In this document: positions 6,909-14,959 of the stretch, piece after piece
Layout: every line of letters begins with the position of its first letter
Position numbering within the stretch: the stretch's first letter is position 1
Assembly (NCBI GenBank): GCA_946482565.1
Contig: CAMLSB010000028.1
Location: 1 to 16,233 of the forward strand
DNA from: an uncultured Lysobacteraceae bacterium
GTDB taxonomy: Bacteria > Pseudomonadota > Gammaproteobacteria > Xanthomonadales > Xanthomonadaceae
Direction of reading: 5' to 3'
Length of the DNA stretch: 16,233 nucleotides
Notes under the pieces: model-generated
What the model saw: the letters and a program-made list of their open reading frames with translations, nothing else
What the model was told of the DNA's origin: nothing
The model's database searches: none
Translations under genes and position numbers: made by a program

Positions 6909-8903
6909 TCAGCGCGGGAGCGGCAGCGGATCCTCGCGGTAGATCGCGATGTGGGGTTCGCCGTCGGCGCCGATCCAGCCGCGGTACATGCCTTCGGTGT
7001 TGAACGGGAAGGCGACGGTGCCGTCGCTGCCGAGGGCGATGGCGCCGCCATCGCCGCCGGCGGCCGGGATCTCCTTGTCGATCACCGCCTCGGCGGCCTT
7101 GCGCACCGACTCGCCGGCATAGCGGACCCGGGCGCAGATGTCGTGGGCGGCGGCGGCGCGGATGTAGTACTCGCCCCAGCCGGTGCCCGACACGGCGCAG
7201 CGCGCGTCGGCCCACGTGCCGGCGCCGATGATCGGCGAGTCGCCGACGCGGCCGTAGCGCTTGTCGGTCATGCCGCCGGTGGACGTGCCGGCGGCGAGCT
7301 TGCCGTCGCGGTCGAGCGCCAGCCCGCCGACGGTGCCGAAGTGCTTCAGCGTGGCGATGTCGGCGTGCGCCTGGCCGGCCGCATTCTCGCGCAGCGCGCG
7401 CTGCAGTTCCTCCCAGCGCTTCTCGACGCGGAAGTACGACGGATCGACCAGCGCGATGCCCTGTTCCTGCGCGAACTTCTCCGCGCCGTCGCCGACCATC
7501 ATCACGTGCTGCGAGTGGTCCATCACGGCCTGCGCCAGCTGGATCGGGTTCCTGACGCGGTGCACGCCCGCGACCGCGCCGGCCTTGCCGCTGCCGCCGT
7601 CCATCAGCGAAGCGTCGAGTTCGTTGCGGCCGTCGTGGGTGAACACCGCGCCCTTGCCGGCGTTGAACTGCGGCGAATCCTCGAGGATCGAGAGCGCCGC
7701 CACCACCGCATCCGCCGACGGCTTGCCCTGCATCAGCAGCGCGTGCCCGGCGCGCAGTGCGGCGGTCAGCGCCGCGCGCACTTCCTTTTCGTCGGCGGGC
7801 GTCATCGTCTTGCGGTCGACGCCGGCGCCGCCGTGGATCACCAGCATCGGCGCGTCGATCGCGACGAGCACGCCGTCGCGCACCGCGTAGCGATGCTGGA
7901 ACACGGGCGCGTCGACTTTGCCCTCCGGCAGGTGCAGCACCGAGCCCTTGCCGATGCCGATCGTGTCGACGCGGTCGAGGCGCATCGGCTCGTCTTCCTT
8001 CTGCGCCTGCGCGAAGCCGCCGATCACCAGCGTCGCGCCGGCATCGGGCTCGGTCGCGTAGACGCGCGCGCTGCCGTCGCCTTCCACCGCGACCGCTGCG
8101 GCTTCGTCGATGCCCAGGCCGAACAGCTTGCGGCCGCCGGCCATCGACTCGGCCTTGGCGACGAATGCGATCAGCCGTCCGAGCCGGTTGCGCTCGCTGA
8201 AGTGCGAATCGGTGATGACGCCCTTGAGCAGCGCGGTGTGCAGGAAATCCGTCTCGATGGTGTTCGCCGAGCCGAGCGGGTCGGCGAGCGCGAGCGGGCT
8301 CACCTGGCTGCCACCGTCCATCGCGCCGTAGAGGTATTCGCCCTGCATCGCGAGGCCCGCGCTGGTTCCGCCGATCGGCTTGCCCGCGCGCACGTGCGCG
8401 TCGAGCGCCGCGGCCACCGGCGTGCTGCGCCAGAATCGCACGTAGCGCGACTGGTCGCCGCCCATGATGAAGATGCCGTCGGCCTTCGCGATCGCGGCGA
8501 GCATCGCCGGATCGGTGGCCTGGTCGCGGCTGTCGAACATGAAGGTTTCGGACGACGCGATGCCGCCGATCTCCTTGAAGAACTCGTCGTCGTAGGCATC
8601 GACGTCGGTGTACTCGGACGCGCCGAGCACGACGATGTGGCCGTTGCCGGCGTGGCGCATGAACCAGCGCAGCGCTTCGTGGTTGCGGTCGCCTCCCCCC
8701 ATCAGCATGAGGCCCGGCTGCACCTTGCCCGGCGTCGGCGCGGTCGTGTCGCCGATGACGTGGTGGCGCAGCGGCGGCGCCTGCGCCGCGGCCGGCAGCG
8801 CGAGCGACAGGCCGAGCAAGAAGGTGGCGATCCCCGGGAGCGCGCGCGCGAACCGCAGGGAAGGCCTGCGGGTGGATACGGGTTGCATGCTCGGCGACTT
8901 CAT
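6909..8903 (-). CDS. Exported cyanophycinase-like / isoaspartyl peptidase-asparaginase fusion
   Basis: A 664-residue two-enzyme protein. A signal peptide spans residues 1-42: basic start, hydrophobic 21-36, then ALPAAAQA. Residues 60-345 form a peptidase S51 cyanophycinase-like domain with GGGDRN (69-74), GGDQSRY (148-154), nucleophile Ser181 in GGTSAGLAM, and DSHFSER (232-238). Residues 352-660 form an N-terminal-nucleophile isoaspartyl peptidase/L-asparaginase domain with IHGGAG (356-361), NAGKGAVF (414-421) and the autocleavage/nucleophile Thr524 in HFGTVGGLALD. GTSTGGMTDKRYGRVGD (539-555) then matches the substrate-binding loop. Cyanophycinase releases beta-Asp-Arg from cyanophycin, and isoaspartyl peptidases split such dipeptides, so the fusion could do both steps outside the cytoplasm. 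ATG 8903 is preceded by GAGGAG at about 7 bases. It is transcribed away from the sigma/anti-sigma/receptor unit. Domain calls are firm; the natural substrate is inferred and could be isoaspartyl peptides in general. Confidence 0.9.
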   Translation of the reverse strand: MKSPSMQPVSTRRPSLRFARALPGIATFLLGLSLALPAAAQAPPLRHHVIGDTTAPTPGKVQPGLMLMGGGDRNHEALRWFMRHAGNGHIVVLGASEYTDVDAYDDEFFKEIGGIASSETFMFDSRDQATDPAMLAAIAKADGIFIMGGDQSRYVRFWRSTPVAAALDAHVRAGKPIGGTSAGLAMQGEYLYGAMDGGSQVSPLALADPLGSANTIETDFLHTALLKGVITDSHFSERNRLGRLIAFVAKAESMAGGRKLFGLGIDEAAAVAVEGDGSARVYATEPDAGATLVIGGFAQAQKEDEPMRLDRVDTIGIGKGSVLHLPEGKVDAPVFQHRYAVRDGVLVAIDAPMLVIHGGAGVDRKTMTPADEKEVRAALTAALRAGHALLMQGKPSADAVVAALSILEDSPQFNAGKGAVFTHDGRNELDASLMDGGSGKAGAVAGVHRVRNPIQLAQAVMDHSQHVMMVGDGAEKFAQEQGIALVDPSYFRVEKRWEELQRALRENAAGQAHADIATLKHFGTVGGLALDRDGKLAAGTSTGGMTDKRYGRVGDSPIIGAGTWADARCAVSGTGWGEYYIRAAAAHDICARVRYAGESVRKAAEAVIDKEIPAAGGDGGAIALGSDGTVAFPFNTEGMYRGWIGADGEPHIAIYREDPLPLPR

Positions 8904-9007
8904 CGGCGGCTCCTCGGGTTGGCTTGTGCCGGGACGAACGAGGGACGGCTTTCCCCCGCCATGCGACGCACGCCGCCGGGAACCGGTGTTTCGGTTATGG
9001 TGCGCCC
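8904..9007. promoter_or_regulatory. Divergent intergenic region, peptidase fusion / sigma factor
   Basis: This 104-bp gap separates two divergent genes and must hold their promoters. On the plus strand TTATGG (8995-9000) ends 7 bases before the sigma-factor ATG and could be a -10 element giving a leaderless transcript, as no ribosome site is visible there. A 5-bp inverted repeat AACCG-N6-CGGTT (8981-8996) sits immediately upstream. No good -35 was seen. Confidence 0.3.
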
Positions 9008-9580
9008 ATGCGTGAACTCGACGCCTGGTTCGTCCGCGAAATCCTCGCCCACGAGGATGCGCTCATGCGTTACCTGCGCCGCTGCTGGCCGCATCGCGAC
9101 GACCTGCATGACCTGCGGCAGGAGGTGTATTGCCGGGTCTACGAAGCCGCGGGCAAGGCGCTGCCGGCCTCGCCCAAGTCCTTCCTGTTCGCGGCCACCC
9201 GCCACCTGATGGCCGACCGGCTGCGTCGCGGGCGCGTGGTTTCGATCGAGACAGTGGGTGATCTCGACGCGATGAACGTCTTGGTGGATGAGGTTTCGCC
9301 GGAGCGCGTCTGCGGCGGGCGGCAGGTCCTGCACCGCCTGTCCGAGGCTTTCGACCGCCTGCCCCGGCGCTGCCGCCAGGTGGTGTGGCTGCGGCGGGTC
9401 GGCGACCTGTCGCAGCGGGACGTCGCGCAACGGATGGGAATCAGCGAAAAGACCGTGGAAAAGCATCTCGCCAAAGGCATGTACCTGCTTGCGTCGCATT
9501 TCTACGGCGACGACGGCGACCCCCCATCGCGCGGGGAACGTGCGCCCGGAGAACGGCATGGCCGCCGGCACGCAGACTGA
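9008..9580 (+). CDS. ECF sigma factor, FecI-like
   Basis: A 190-residue extracytoplasmic-function sigma-70 factor that should direct RNA polymerase to its target promoters when released or activated by the FecR-like partner. Region 2 spans about residues 17-76 (RYLRRCWPHRDDLHDLRQEVYCRVYE, then FLFAATRHLMADRLRR). Region 4 spans about 108-160 (LPRRCRQVVWLRRVGDLSQRDVAQRMGISEKTVEKHL), with the helix-turn-helix at 134-156. This pattern is typical of FecI-type iron/TonB sigma factors. ATG 9008 fits the family's usual start, though no Shine-Dalgarno sequence is visible; in-frame upstream codons give non-family sequence. The last 23 bp overlap the fecR-like start, indicating translational coupling. 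The acidic then basic C-terminal tail after region 4 is not conserved. Confidence 0.92.
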   Translation: MRELDAWFVREILAHEDALMRYLRRCWPHRDDLHDLRQEVYCRVYEAAGKALPASPKSFLFAATRHLMADRLRRGRVVSIETVGDLDAMNVLVDEVSPERVCGGRQVLHRLSEAFDRLPRRCRQVVWLRRVGDLSQRDVAQRMGISEKTVEKHLAKGMYLLASHFYGDDGDPPSRGERAPGERHGRRHAD

Positions 9581-10610
9581 GCAGGTCGCCGCCGCCTGGC
9601 TGGCGCGGCTCGACCGCGACGGCTGGTCCGTGGGGACCCAGGCCGAACTGGAGGCCTGGCTCGACGCCGATATCGCCCACCGCGTCGCCTACCTGCGATT
9701 GCACGCGGCCTGGGACGAAAGCGGCCGCCTGGCCGCGCTCGGGGCGGGTTGGCAGGGGTCCGAGCCGCCGCCGCGCGGGCACTGGCGCGCTGCATTCGGC
9801 ATGACGCGCGACGCCGGCGCACGGTCCCCGCACCGCGCGCCCGCGCGGACGCGGCGGGTCGCCTGGGGGTTCGGCGCGGCCGCCGCCGCACTGGCGGTTT
9901 GCCTGCTCTTCGGCCTGGCCTGGTTGCGCTTCGATCAGCCGGTCGAGACGACCTACCGCAGCGCCATGGGCGACCTGCGCGCGATTCCCCTCGCGGATGG
10001 TTCCCGCATCACCCTGAGCAGCGACAGCACCGTGCACGTGAGCCTCGGCCGACGTGAGCGCCACGTCGTGCTGGATCGCGGCGAGGCGTTCTTCGACGTC
10101 GCCAAGGACCGCTCGCGCCCGTTCGTGATCGTGGCCGGCGAGCGCCGCGTGCGCGTGGTCGGCACGCGCTTCGCGGTGCGCCGCGGCGGCGAGGCGGGCG
10201 TCGGCTTGCGCGTGATCGTGACCCAGGGCCTGGTGCAGCTGGAGTCCGGCCCCGGCGCCGACGGCCGCGCGCGCGCCAGCACCCTGCTGCCGCCCGGCAG
10301 CGTGGCGCTGGCCAGCGCCACGGGACTCGTGGTCCGCACCGGCACCGTCGCCGATGCCGAGCGCGCGCTCGACTGGCGCAACGGCTTCCTGGACTTCAAC
10401 GACACCACGCTGGCGGAGGCCGCGGACGAGTTCAACCGCTACAACCGCCGCAAGCTGGTGATCGGCGATCCCGGCGCGGGCACGCTGCGGGTCGGCGGAC
10501 ATTTCCGCTGGTCGAACGTCGACGCCTTCGTGCGCCTGCTGGAGCTCGGCTTCCCGGTGCGCGCCGAAATGCATGGCGACACCGTGGTGCTGCATAGCAG
10601 CAACGGTTGA
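9558..10610 (+). CDS. FecR-like transmembrane anti-sigma/regulator
   Basis: A 350-residue inner-membrane signal relay between a TonB receptor and its sigma factor. The cytoplasmic N-terminus (about 8-60) is a DUF4880-type domain (AAAWLARLDRDGW, then LEAWLDADIAHRVAYLRLHAAWD). A single membrane helix spans 101-123. The periplasmic FecR domain (about 130-230) includes YRSAMGDLRAIPLADGSRI and RGEAFFDVAKD. The C-terminal DUF4974/STN-like domain (about 268-345) includes WRNGFLDFNDTTLAEAADEFNRYN, the part that docks on the receptor's STN domain. ATG 9558 has GGAG 6 bases upstream and lies within the sigma gene. The long Pro/Arg-rich segment between DUF4880 and the helix (68-100) is a variable linker. 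Assignment is secure; whether it acts as a pure anti-sigma or also as an activator cannot be read from sequence. Confidence 0.92.
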   Translation: MAAGTQTEQVAAAWLARLDRDGWSVGTQAELEAWLDADIAHRVAYLRLHAAWDESGRLAALGAGWQGSEPPPRGHWRAAFGMTRDAGARSPHRAPARTRRVAWGFGAAAAALAVCLLFGLAWLRFDQPVETTYRSAMGDLRAIPLADGSRITLSSDSTVHVSLGRRERHVVLDRGEAFFDVAKDRSRPFVIVAGERRVRVVGTRFAVRRGGEAGVGLRVIVTQGLVQLESGPGADGRARASTLLPPGSVALASATGLVVRTGTVADAERALDWRNGFLDFNDTTLAEAADEFNRYNRRKLVIGDPGAGTLRVGGHFRWSNVDAFVRLLELGFPVRAEMHGDTVVLHSSNG

Positions 10611-10643
10611 ACCCGCGCGCCGCGCTGCGGGATTCGCGCGGGT
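10611..10643 (+). terminator. Hairpin directly after fecR-like stop
   Basis: ACCCGCGCG (10611-10619) and CGCGCGGGT (10635-10643) form a perfect 9-bp stem with a 15-base loop, starting at the base after the TGA of the fecR-like gene. No T-run follows, so it may be a weak terminator, an attenuator or an mRNA-stability element reducing or separating receptor expression. The remaining 55 bp to the receptor gene hold its ribosome site GGGGAGAG and no clear promoter. Confidence 0.45.
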
Positions 10644-10698
10644 CGTTCGTCCCGGGGATTCGAAGGCGCCGGCCCGTGCGCCACTGGGGAGAGCTCCG

Positions 10699-13600
10699 AT
10701 GCGGTCCTTGCGTGTCCTGATGTTGAGCCTTGCCTGCTCGGCCGCGCTCGCGGCGCAGGCGCAGACTGCCGCGCGCACGCGGATCGACATTCCGTCCGGC
10801 GACCTCGCCACGGCGCTGTCCGAAGTCGCGCGCCAGTCGGGCGCGCAGGTGATCTTCCGCGCCGACCAGATGAGCGGCCTGCGCAGCAACGGGGCGCACG
10901 GCGACCTGACCACCGACGAGGCGCTGCAACGCGTGCTGCAGGGCAGCGGCTTCGGCGTACGCCGCGACAGTTCGGGCGCGTTGGTGATCGTGAAGCAGGC
11001 GCCGGCGCCTGCCGCCACTTCGCCCGCGCGACGTGCGACGCCGCAGCCACAGGCGACGCAGGCGACACCCGGCAGCACCGCGACCCCGGCCCCGACCGAA
11101 CTGCAGACCGTCGAGGTCGTCGGCTCGCGCATCCGTCGCGCCGAAATCGAGGGCCCGGCGCCGATCACCGTCGTCACCGCCGCCGAGATCCAGGCCGCCG
11201 GCTTCACCACCGTGCCGGAAGTGCTGCGCTCGATGACGCAGAACAACGGCGAGACGCAGAGCCAGCAATCGTCGAGCGCCGGCGACTTCTCGCCCGGCGG
11301 CGAACAGGTGGACCTGCGCGGCCTCGGCCCCAACCACACGCTGGTACTGGTCAACGGCCGCCGCATCGCCGACTTTCCCATGCCCTTCAAGGGCCGCAGC
11401 AACTTCACCGACATCTCCAACATCCCGCTCGGCATGGTCGAGCGCATCGAGGTGCTCACCGGCAGCGCCTCGGCGGTGTACGGTTCCGACGCGATCTCCG
11501 GCGTCGTCAACTTCGTCCTGAAGAAGGACGCCGACGGCACGACGATCAGCCTCCGCCGCGGCGACACCACGCGCGGAGGCGGCGACTCGACCACCCTGAG
11601 CCTGTCGACCGGCTTCTCGCGCGGCCCCTTCAACGCCGTGTTCGGCGTGGAGCTCATCGACCAGAAGCCGTTGTGGGCCTACGACCGGCCGATCCAGGAC
11701 TCGGTGAAGGATTCGCCGGACCCGCGGGCCGCGTCGCGGCGCGCGTTCCTGCGCACCGCCTGGGACCGCGACGATGGCGACAACGAGTACTACGTGGATC
11801 CCGGGCAGTCGGTCTGCGATTCGCTCGCGTACCTCAACGGCAACAGCACCTATCGCGCGAGCCGCCGCAGCTGGGGCCGCTACGATCCCGTCGAGGACGA
11901 ATATCCGCCGGGCTACTTCTGCGGCAGCGACGAGGCCATCGGCTACGGCACCATCCTGAGCCAGCGCCGCGGCGCGAACGCCTATGCCTCGCTGAGCTAC
12001 ATGTTCGGCAACGGCAACGAATGGTTCGCCGACGTGCAGATGGGCTACCACAAGGTCGAGCTGTTCACCGACGTGCGCAGCTGGAACTACATGGCGCCGG
12101 ACGGCAACGAGGAAGGCTACTTCTACAACCAGGCCAGCGACCAGGTCGAATACTGGCAGCGCCAGTTCTCGCCGGAGGAAATGGGCGGGCTCGACCGCGG
12201 CATGATCCGCAACAAGCAGAAGACCTTCGGCATCACCACCGGCTTCAAGGGCTCGTTCGCGCAGAACTGGGACTGGGAGGCGGCGCTGAGCCACTCGCAG
12301 TACGACGCGCAGATCGGCTGGCCGCAGATCGTCGCCAGCAAGGCGAACGACCTGTTCCTGGGCCCGCAGCTCGGCGTGGACGATGAGTACGGCCTGCCGA
12401 TCTTCAACGCGGATCCGGCGCGGCTGTACACGCCGCTGACGCAGGCCGAATACGACTCGATCGCCGCGTACACGATCTACAACCCGAAGTCGCGCACCGA
12501 CACGATGTCCTTCACGCTGACCAACGGCGAGCTGTTCCACCTGCCGGCCGGCGACGCGGGCTTCGCCGCTGTGCTCGAGTTCGGCAACCAGGCCTACGAC
12601 CTGAACCCCGATCCGAAGGCGCTCGACTATTACTACTACAGCTGGAAGGATTCGGACGGCCACGGCAGCCGCAACCGCTGGGCGCTCGCCAGCGAGCTGC
12701 GCCTGCCGCTGCTCGACACGGTGAACCTGAGCACCGCGGCGCGCTACGACCAGTACCGCTATTCGGGTACGTCGATCGGCAAGTTCACCTTCAGTGCCGG
12801 CCTCGAATGGCGCCCGGTCGACAGCCTGCTCGTGCGCGGCTCCTACGGCACCGCGTTCCGCGCGGCGGACCTGCACTACCTGTACGCCGGCATCGGCAAC
12901 GACGAAACCTCCGGCGTCGACTACTACCGCTGCCGCACCGAGGAGCCGGACGAGGACATCGTCGACTGCTCCTGGAACGACGAGGGCCTGATCCGCACCC
13001 GCGAAGGCAATCGCGCGCTGCGGGCGGAAACCAGCAAGTCGTGGACGGCGGGCATGGTATGGTCGCCCGGCGAGAACTTCGACGTCTCGCTCGACTGGTT
13101 CGACATCAAGATGCGCAACCAGGTGCAGGACATGCGCAACGACGCGATCCTGCAGGACGAGGCCAACTGCCGCCTCGGCGAGCGCGTCGACGGCACGCCG
13201 GTCGACATCAACTCGCCGACCTGCCAGGACGCGATCTCGCGCGTGACCCGCATCGGTGGCCGCCTGTACGGCATCTACGTCAACCCGATCAACGTGGCCA
13301 GCGAAAGCACCAGCGGCGCCGACCTGAGCCTGCGTTACCGGCTGCAGACGCGCATCGGCGACTTCACCTTCAACGCCGGGCATACCTGGGTGCGCGAGCA
13401 CACGTTCCAGCAGTTCGACGGCGACGTGGTCGAGGACGAGTTCGAGATCAACAGCGGCTTCGACATCCCGCGCACCAAGAGCAGCGCCGGCGTGACCTGG
13501 TCGCGCAACCGCTGGTCGGCCACGCTGCACGGCGACCGCATCGGCAAGCTGCCGAGTTCGGATTCCTACGACCAGGTCTACGATCCGTCGGACGAGAACA

Positions 13601-13821
13601 GCCCGTGGGTGGACGCGACCTACCGCTACAACGGGTCGGTGCAGTACAACTTCAGCGACCACGCGCAGCTGAGCATCTCCGCGACGAACCTGTTCAACAA
13701 GATGCCGCCGAAGGACCCGACCTACACCGCGTATCCCTACTACGACATCAGCTGGTTCGATGCGATCGGCCGCACGATCTACGTGCAGTACACGCACAAG
13801 TTCGGGGGCCGGGCGCTGTAG
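10699..13821 (+). CDS. TonB-dependent outer-membrane receptor with N-terminal STN signalling domain
   Basis: A 1040-residue outer-membrane transducer for energised uptake and signalling. A signal peptide spans about 1-21 (SLACSAALAAQA). The STN domain (about 27-98: IDIPSGDLATALSEVARQSG onward) contacts the FecR-like protein. A Pro/Ala/Thr linker (99-132) leads to a TonB-box-like TELQTVEVVGSR (133-144). The plug domain (about 145-280) includes PITVVTAAEIQAAGF, VDLRGLGPNHTLVLVNGRR and GSASAVYGSDAISGVVNFVLKKD. The rest is a long beta-barrel with alternating aromatic strands and large Asp/Tyr-rich loops, including paired cysteines around 12946-12969 and 13168-13222. The last strand reads YVQYTHKF, followed by an unusual short GGRAL tail rather than ending in an aromatic. 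ATG 10699 follows GGGGAGAG closely. The substrate is unknown; large receptors of this type in Xanthomonadaceae often take up peptides or glycans, and the divergent exported isoaspartyl peptidase makes peptide uptake attractive. Confidence 0.93.
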   Translation: MRSLRVLMLSLACSAALAAQAQTAARTRIDIPSGDLATALSEVARQSGAQVIFRADQMSGLRSNGAHGDLTTDEALQRVLQGSGFGVRRDSSGALVIVKQAPAPAATSPARRATPQPQATQATPGSTATPAPTELQTVEVVGSRIRRAEIEGPAPITVVTAAEIQAAGFTTVPEVLRSMTQNNGETQSQQSSSAGDFSPGGEQVDLRGLGPNHTLVLVNGRRIADFPMPFKGRSNFTDISNIPLGMVERIEVLTGSASAVYGSDAISGVVNFVLKKDADGTTISLRRGDTTRGGGDSTTLSLSTGFSRGPFNAVFGVELIDQKPLWAYDRPIQDSVKDSPDPRAASRRAFLRTAWDRDDGDNEYYVDPGQSVCDSLAYLNGNSTYRASRRSWGRYDPVEDEYPPGYFCGSDEAIGYGTILSQRRGANAYASLSYMFGNGNEWFADVQMGYHKVELFTDVRSWNYMAPDGNEEGYFYNQASDQVEYWQRQFSPEEMGGLDRGMIRNKQKTFGITTGFKGSFAQNWDWEAALSHSQYDAQIGWPQIVASKANDLFLGPQLGVDDEYGLPIFNADPARLYTPLTQAEYDSIAAYTIYNPKSRTDTMSFTLTNGELFHLPAGDAGFAAVLEFGNQAYDLNPDPKALDYYYYSWKDSDGHGSRNRWALASELRLPLLDTVNLSTAARYDQYRYSGTSIGKFTFSAGLEWRPVDSLLVRGSYGTAFRAADLHYLYAGIGNDETSGVDYYRCRTEEPDEDIVDCSWNDEGLIRTREGNRALRAETSKSWTAGMVWSPGENFDVSLDWFDIKMRNQVQDMRNDAILQDEANCRLGERVDGTPVDINSPTCQDAISRVTRIGGRLYGIYVNPINVASESTSGADLSLRYRLQTRIGDFTFNAGHTWVREHTFQQFDGDVVEDEFEINSGFDIPRTKSSAGVTWSRNRWSATLHGDRIGKLPSSDSYDQVYDPSDENSPWVDATYRYNGSVQYNFSDHAQLSISATNLFNKMPPKDPTYTAYPYYDISWFDAIGRTIYVQYTHKFGGRAL

Positions 13822-13850
13822 CATCGACGCCGCTGGTGGCAAGGGCCCCC

Positions 13851-13882
13851 CGCATCCGCCGCGCTCCCCCGCGGCGGATGCG
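13851..13882. terminator. Perfect 13-bp hairpin between convergent genes
   Basis: CGCATCCGCCGCG (13851-13863) pairs perfectly with CGCGGCGGATGCG (13870-13882) around a 6-base loop. It lies in the 75-bp gap between the receptor stop and the acyltransferase stop, as expected for a bidirectional terminator. No T-tract is present on either strand, so intrinsic termination may be incomplete. Confidence 0.6.
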
Positions 13883-13896
13883 TCACGCGGCTCGCC

Positions 13897-14520
13897 TCAC
13901 GATGCGGCGGGCGGCTGCGCGACGTTTCGGTTGCGGCCGCGCCAGGGCGCGTACCAGTGCTGCAGGCGGGTGATGTCGGCCTGCATGTCGTCGCCAGGTT
14001 CGAACAGCGGGCCGATGCCGATGGTCTTGCGCGGATAGTCGAAGTACACGGGCAGCACCGGCACGCCGGCGCCCTTCGCGATCTTCCAGAAGCCGGCCTT
14101 GAAGCGCGGCACCGGCTTGCGCGTGCCTTCCGGCGCCAGCCCGAACCAGAGCCTGTCGGCGCCGCGGACCATCGCCGCGGCCTGGTCGGCGACGCCGCTG
14201 GCGGCATCGCGATTCACGGCGATCACGCCGAGCCGGTCCAGCAGCAGGCTCAGCGGCCACCAGAACAGCTGGTGCTTGCCCAGCACCTTCAGGTCCAGGC
14301 CGATCGCGAGTTTCACGGCGAAGCCCCAGATGGCATCCCAGTTGGACGAATGCGGGGCGCCGATCAACACGAGCTTCGGGATGTCGGGGAACGCGCCCTC
14401 CATCCGCCAGCCGCCGGCGCGCAGCACGGCGCGCCCGAGCCAGCGGGCGAAGACATTGCGCTTCACCCGCGGGGCGTTCGGCGGAAGGGGCAGGACGATG
14501 TCGGCGGCGGCCTCGGTCAT
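13897..14520 (-). CDS. PlsC-type lysophospholipid/1-acylglycerol-3-phosphate acyltransferase family protein
   Basis: A 207-residue acyltransferase of the PlsC/LPLAT superfamily, expected to transfer an acyl chain to a lysophospholipid or related acceptor at the inner membrane. The catalytic H-x4-D motif is HSSNWD (57-62) and the acceptor-binding motif is APEGTRK (129-135). Around them the patterns VLIGAPH (51-57), HQLFWWPL (83-90) and GVIAVNR (98-104) fit a short clade often annotated as glycerol acyltransferase. It is shorter than the roughly 245-residue E. coli PlsC and lacks a clear N-terminal membrane helix, so it may not be the essential PlsC. The ATG at 14520 gives the family-like start, 19 bp after the arfB stop, and the two genes probably share a transcript. 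A longer in-frame extension upstream overlaps arfB and is not family-like. Acceptor specificity is unknown. Confidence 0.85.
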   Translation of the reverse strand: MTEAAADIVLPLPPNAPRVKRNVFARWLGRAVLRAGGWRMEGAFPDIPKLVLIGAPHSSNWDAIWGFAVKLAIGLDLKVLGKHQLFWWPLSLLLDRLGVIAVNRDAASGVADQAAAMVRGADRLWFGLAPEGTRKPVPRFKAGFWKIAKGAGVPVLPVYFDYPRKTIGIGPLFEPGDDMQADITRLQHWYAPWRGRNRNVAQPPAAS

Positions 14521-14539
14521 GCGGCTCGGGGTCGGGCGG

Positions 14540-14953
14540 TCAGTCCCAATTGCGGCCGGTGCGGCCGCGCTTGATCGTACTGCGTTCGCGCTTGGCGTCC
14601 AGCCTGCGGACCTTCGAAGCGCGGGTCGGCTTCGTCGCCACCCTGGGCTTGGGGGCATGCAGGCCGGCTTCGATGAAGGCGGCCAGGCGTTCGCGCGCGT
14701 CCTGGCGGTTGCGGTCCTGGGTGCGGAACCGTTGCGCGCTGAGCACCAGCACGCCCTCGCCGGTCACGCGCCGGTCGCGCTTCGCAAGCAGCCGCTCGCG
14801 CACCGGTTCCGGCAGCGACGGCGAGTTCGCGATGTCGAAGCGCAGCTCGACCGCGGTCGCGACCTTGTTGACGTTCTGCCCGCCCGGGCCGGCCGAGCGC
14901 ACGAAGCGCTCGGTGAGCTCGCTGTCGTCGATGTCGAGGTGGCCTGCGCGCAT
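14540..14953 (-). CDS. arfB: Alternative ribosome-rescue factor ArfB (peptidyl-tRNA hydrolase)
   Basis: A 137-residue codon-independent release factor that hydrolyses peptidyl-tRNA on stalled ribosomes lacking a stop codon. The catalytic GGQ (24-26) lies in SAGPGGQNVNKV (20-31), followed by ELRFDI (36-41) and the release-factor domain 3 fold. The C-terminal tail from about residue 101 (KPRVATKPTRASKVRR onward) is strongly basic, as required to enter the empty mRNA channel in E. coli ArfB/YaeJ (140 residues, similar length). The start ATG 14953 gives MRAGHLDI and matches the family; no ribosome site precedes it, but a TACAAT box does. It lies downstream of truC across the GGGAATGGGG repeat and just upstream of the PlsC-type gene. 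Confidence 0.93.
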   Translation of the reverse strand: MRAGHLDIDDSELTERFVRSAGPGGQNVNKVATAVELRFDIANSPSLPEPVRERLLAKRDRRVTGEGVLVLSAQRFRTQDRNRQDARERLAAFIEAGLHAPKPRVATKPTRASKVRRLDAKRERSTIKRGRTGRNWD

Positions 14954-14959
14954 GGCGGG

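Noticed and set aside
5737..7215. N-terminal extension of the cyclase-TPR frame far upstream of 5736
   Set aside because: The frame happens to stay open through the GGDEF gene and part of the peptidase fusion, but the extension is Arg/Pro-rich and overlaps conserved coding sequence in another frame; the cyclase domain begins just after ATG 5736.
5925..9209. Open frame of over 1000 codons on the plus strand, opposite the GGDEF and peptidase genes
   Set aside because: It is antisense to two clearly conserved genes, gives low-complexity Arg/Ala/Val/His-rich protein with no recognisable domain, and is a usual by-product of very high third-position GC.
8904..13821. Lasso-peptide cluster, because such clusters can carry FecI/FecR, a TonB receptor and an isopeptidase
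   Set aside because: No lasso precursor, B-protein protease or asparagine-synthetase-like cyclase is in the window, and the peptidase here is of the isoaspartyl Ntn/S51 type rather than the S9-like lasso isopeptidase.
10432..13842. Open frame of over 1100 codons on the minus strand, opposite the receptor gene
   Set aside because: The plus strand encodes an unmistakable STN-plug-barrel receptor with signal peptide and ribosome site; the antisense translation is Arg/Val/Ala-rich without any motif.
13851..13882. Hairpin as an attachment site or small RNA
   Set aside because: It is a simple perfect stem between convergent genes with no integrase, tRNA or promoter nearby, so a terminator is the simplest reading.
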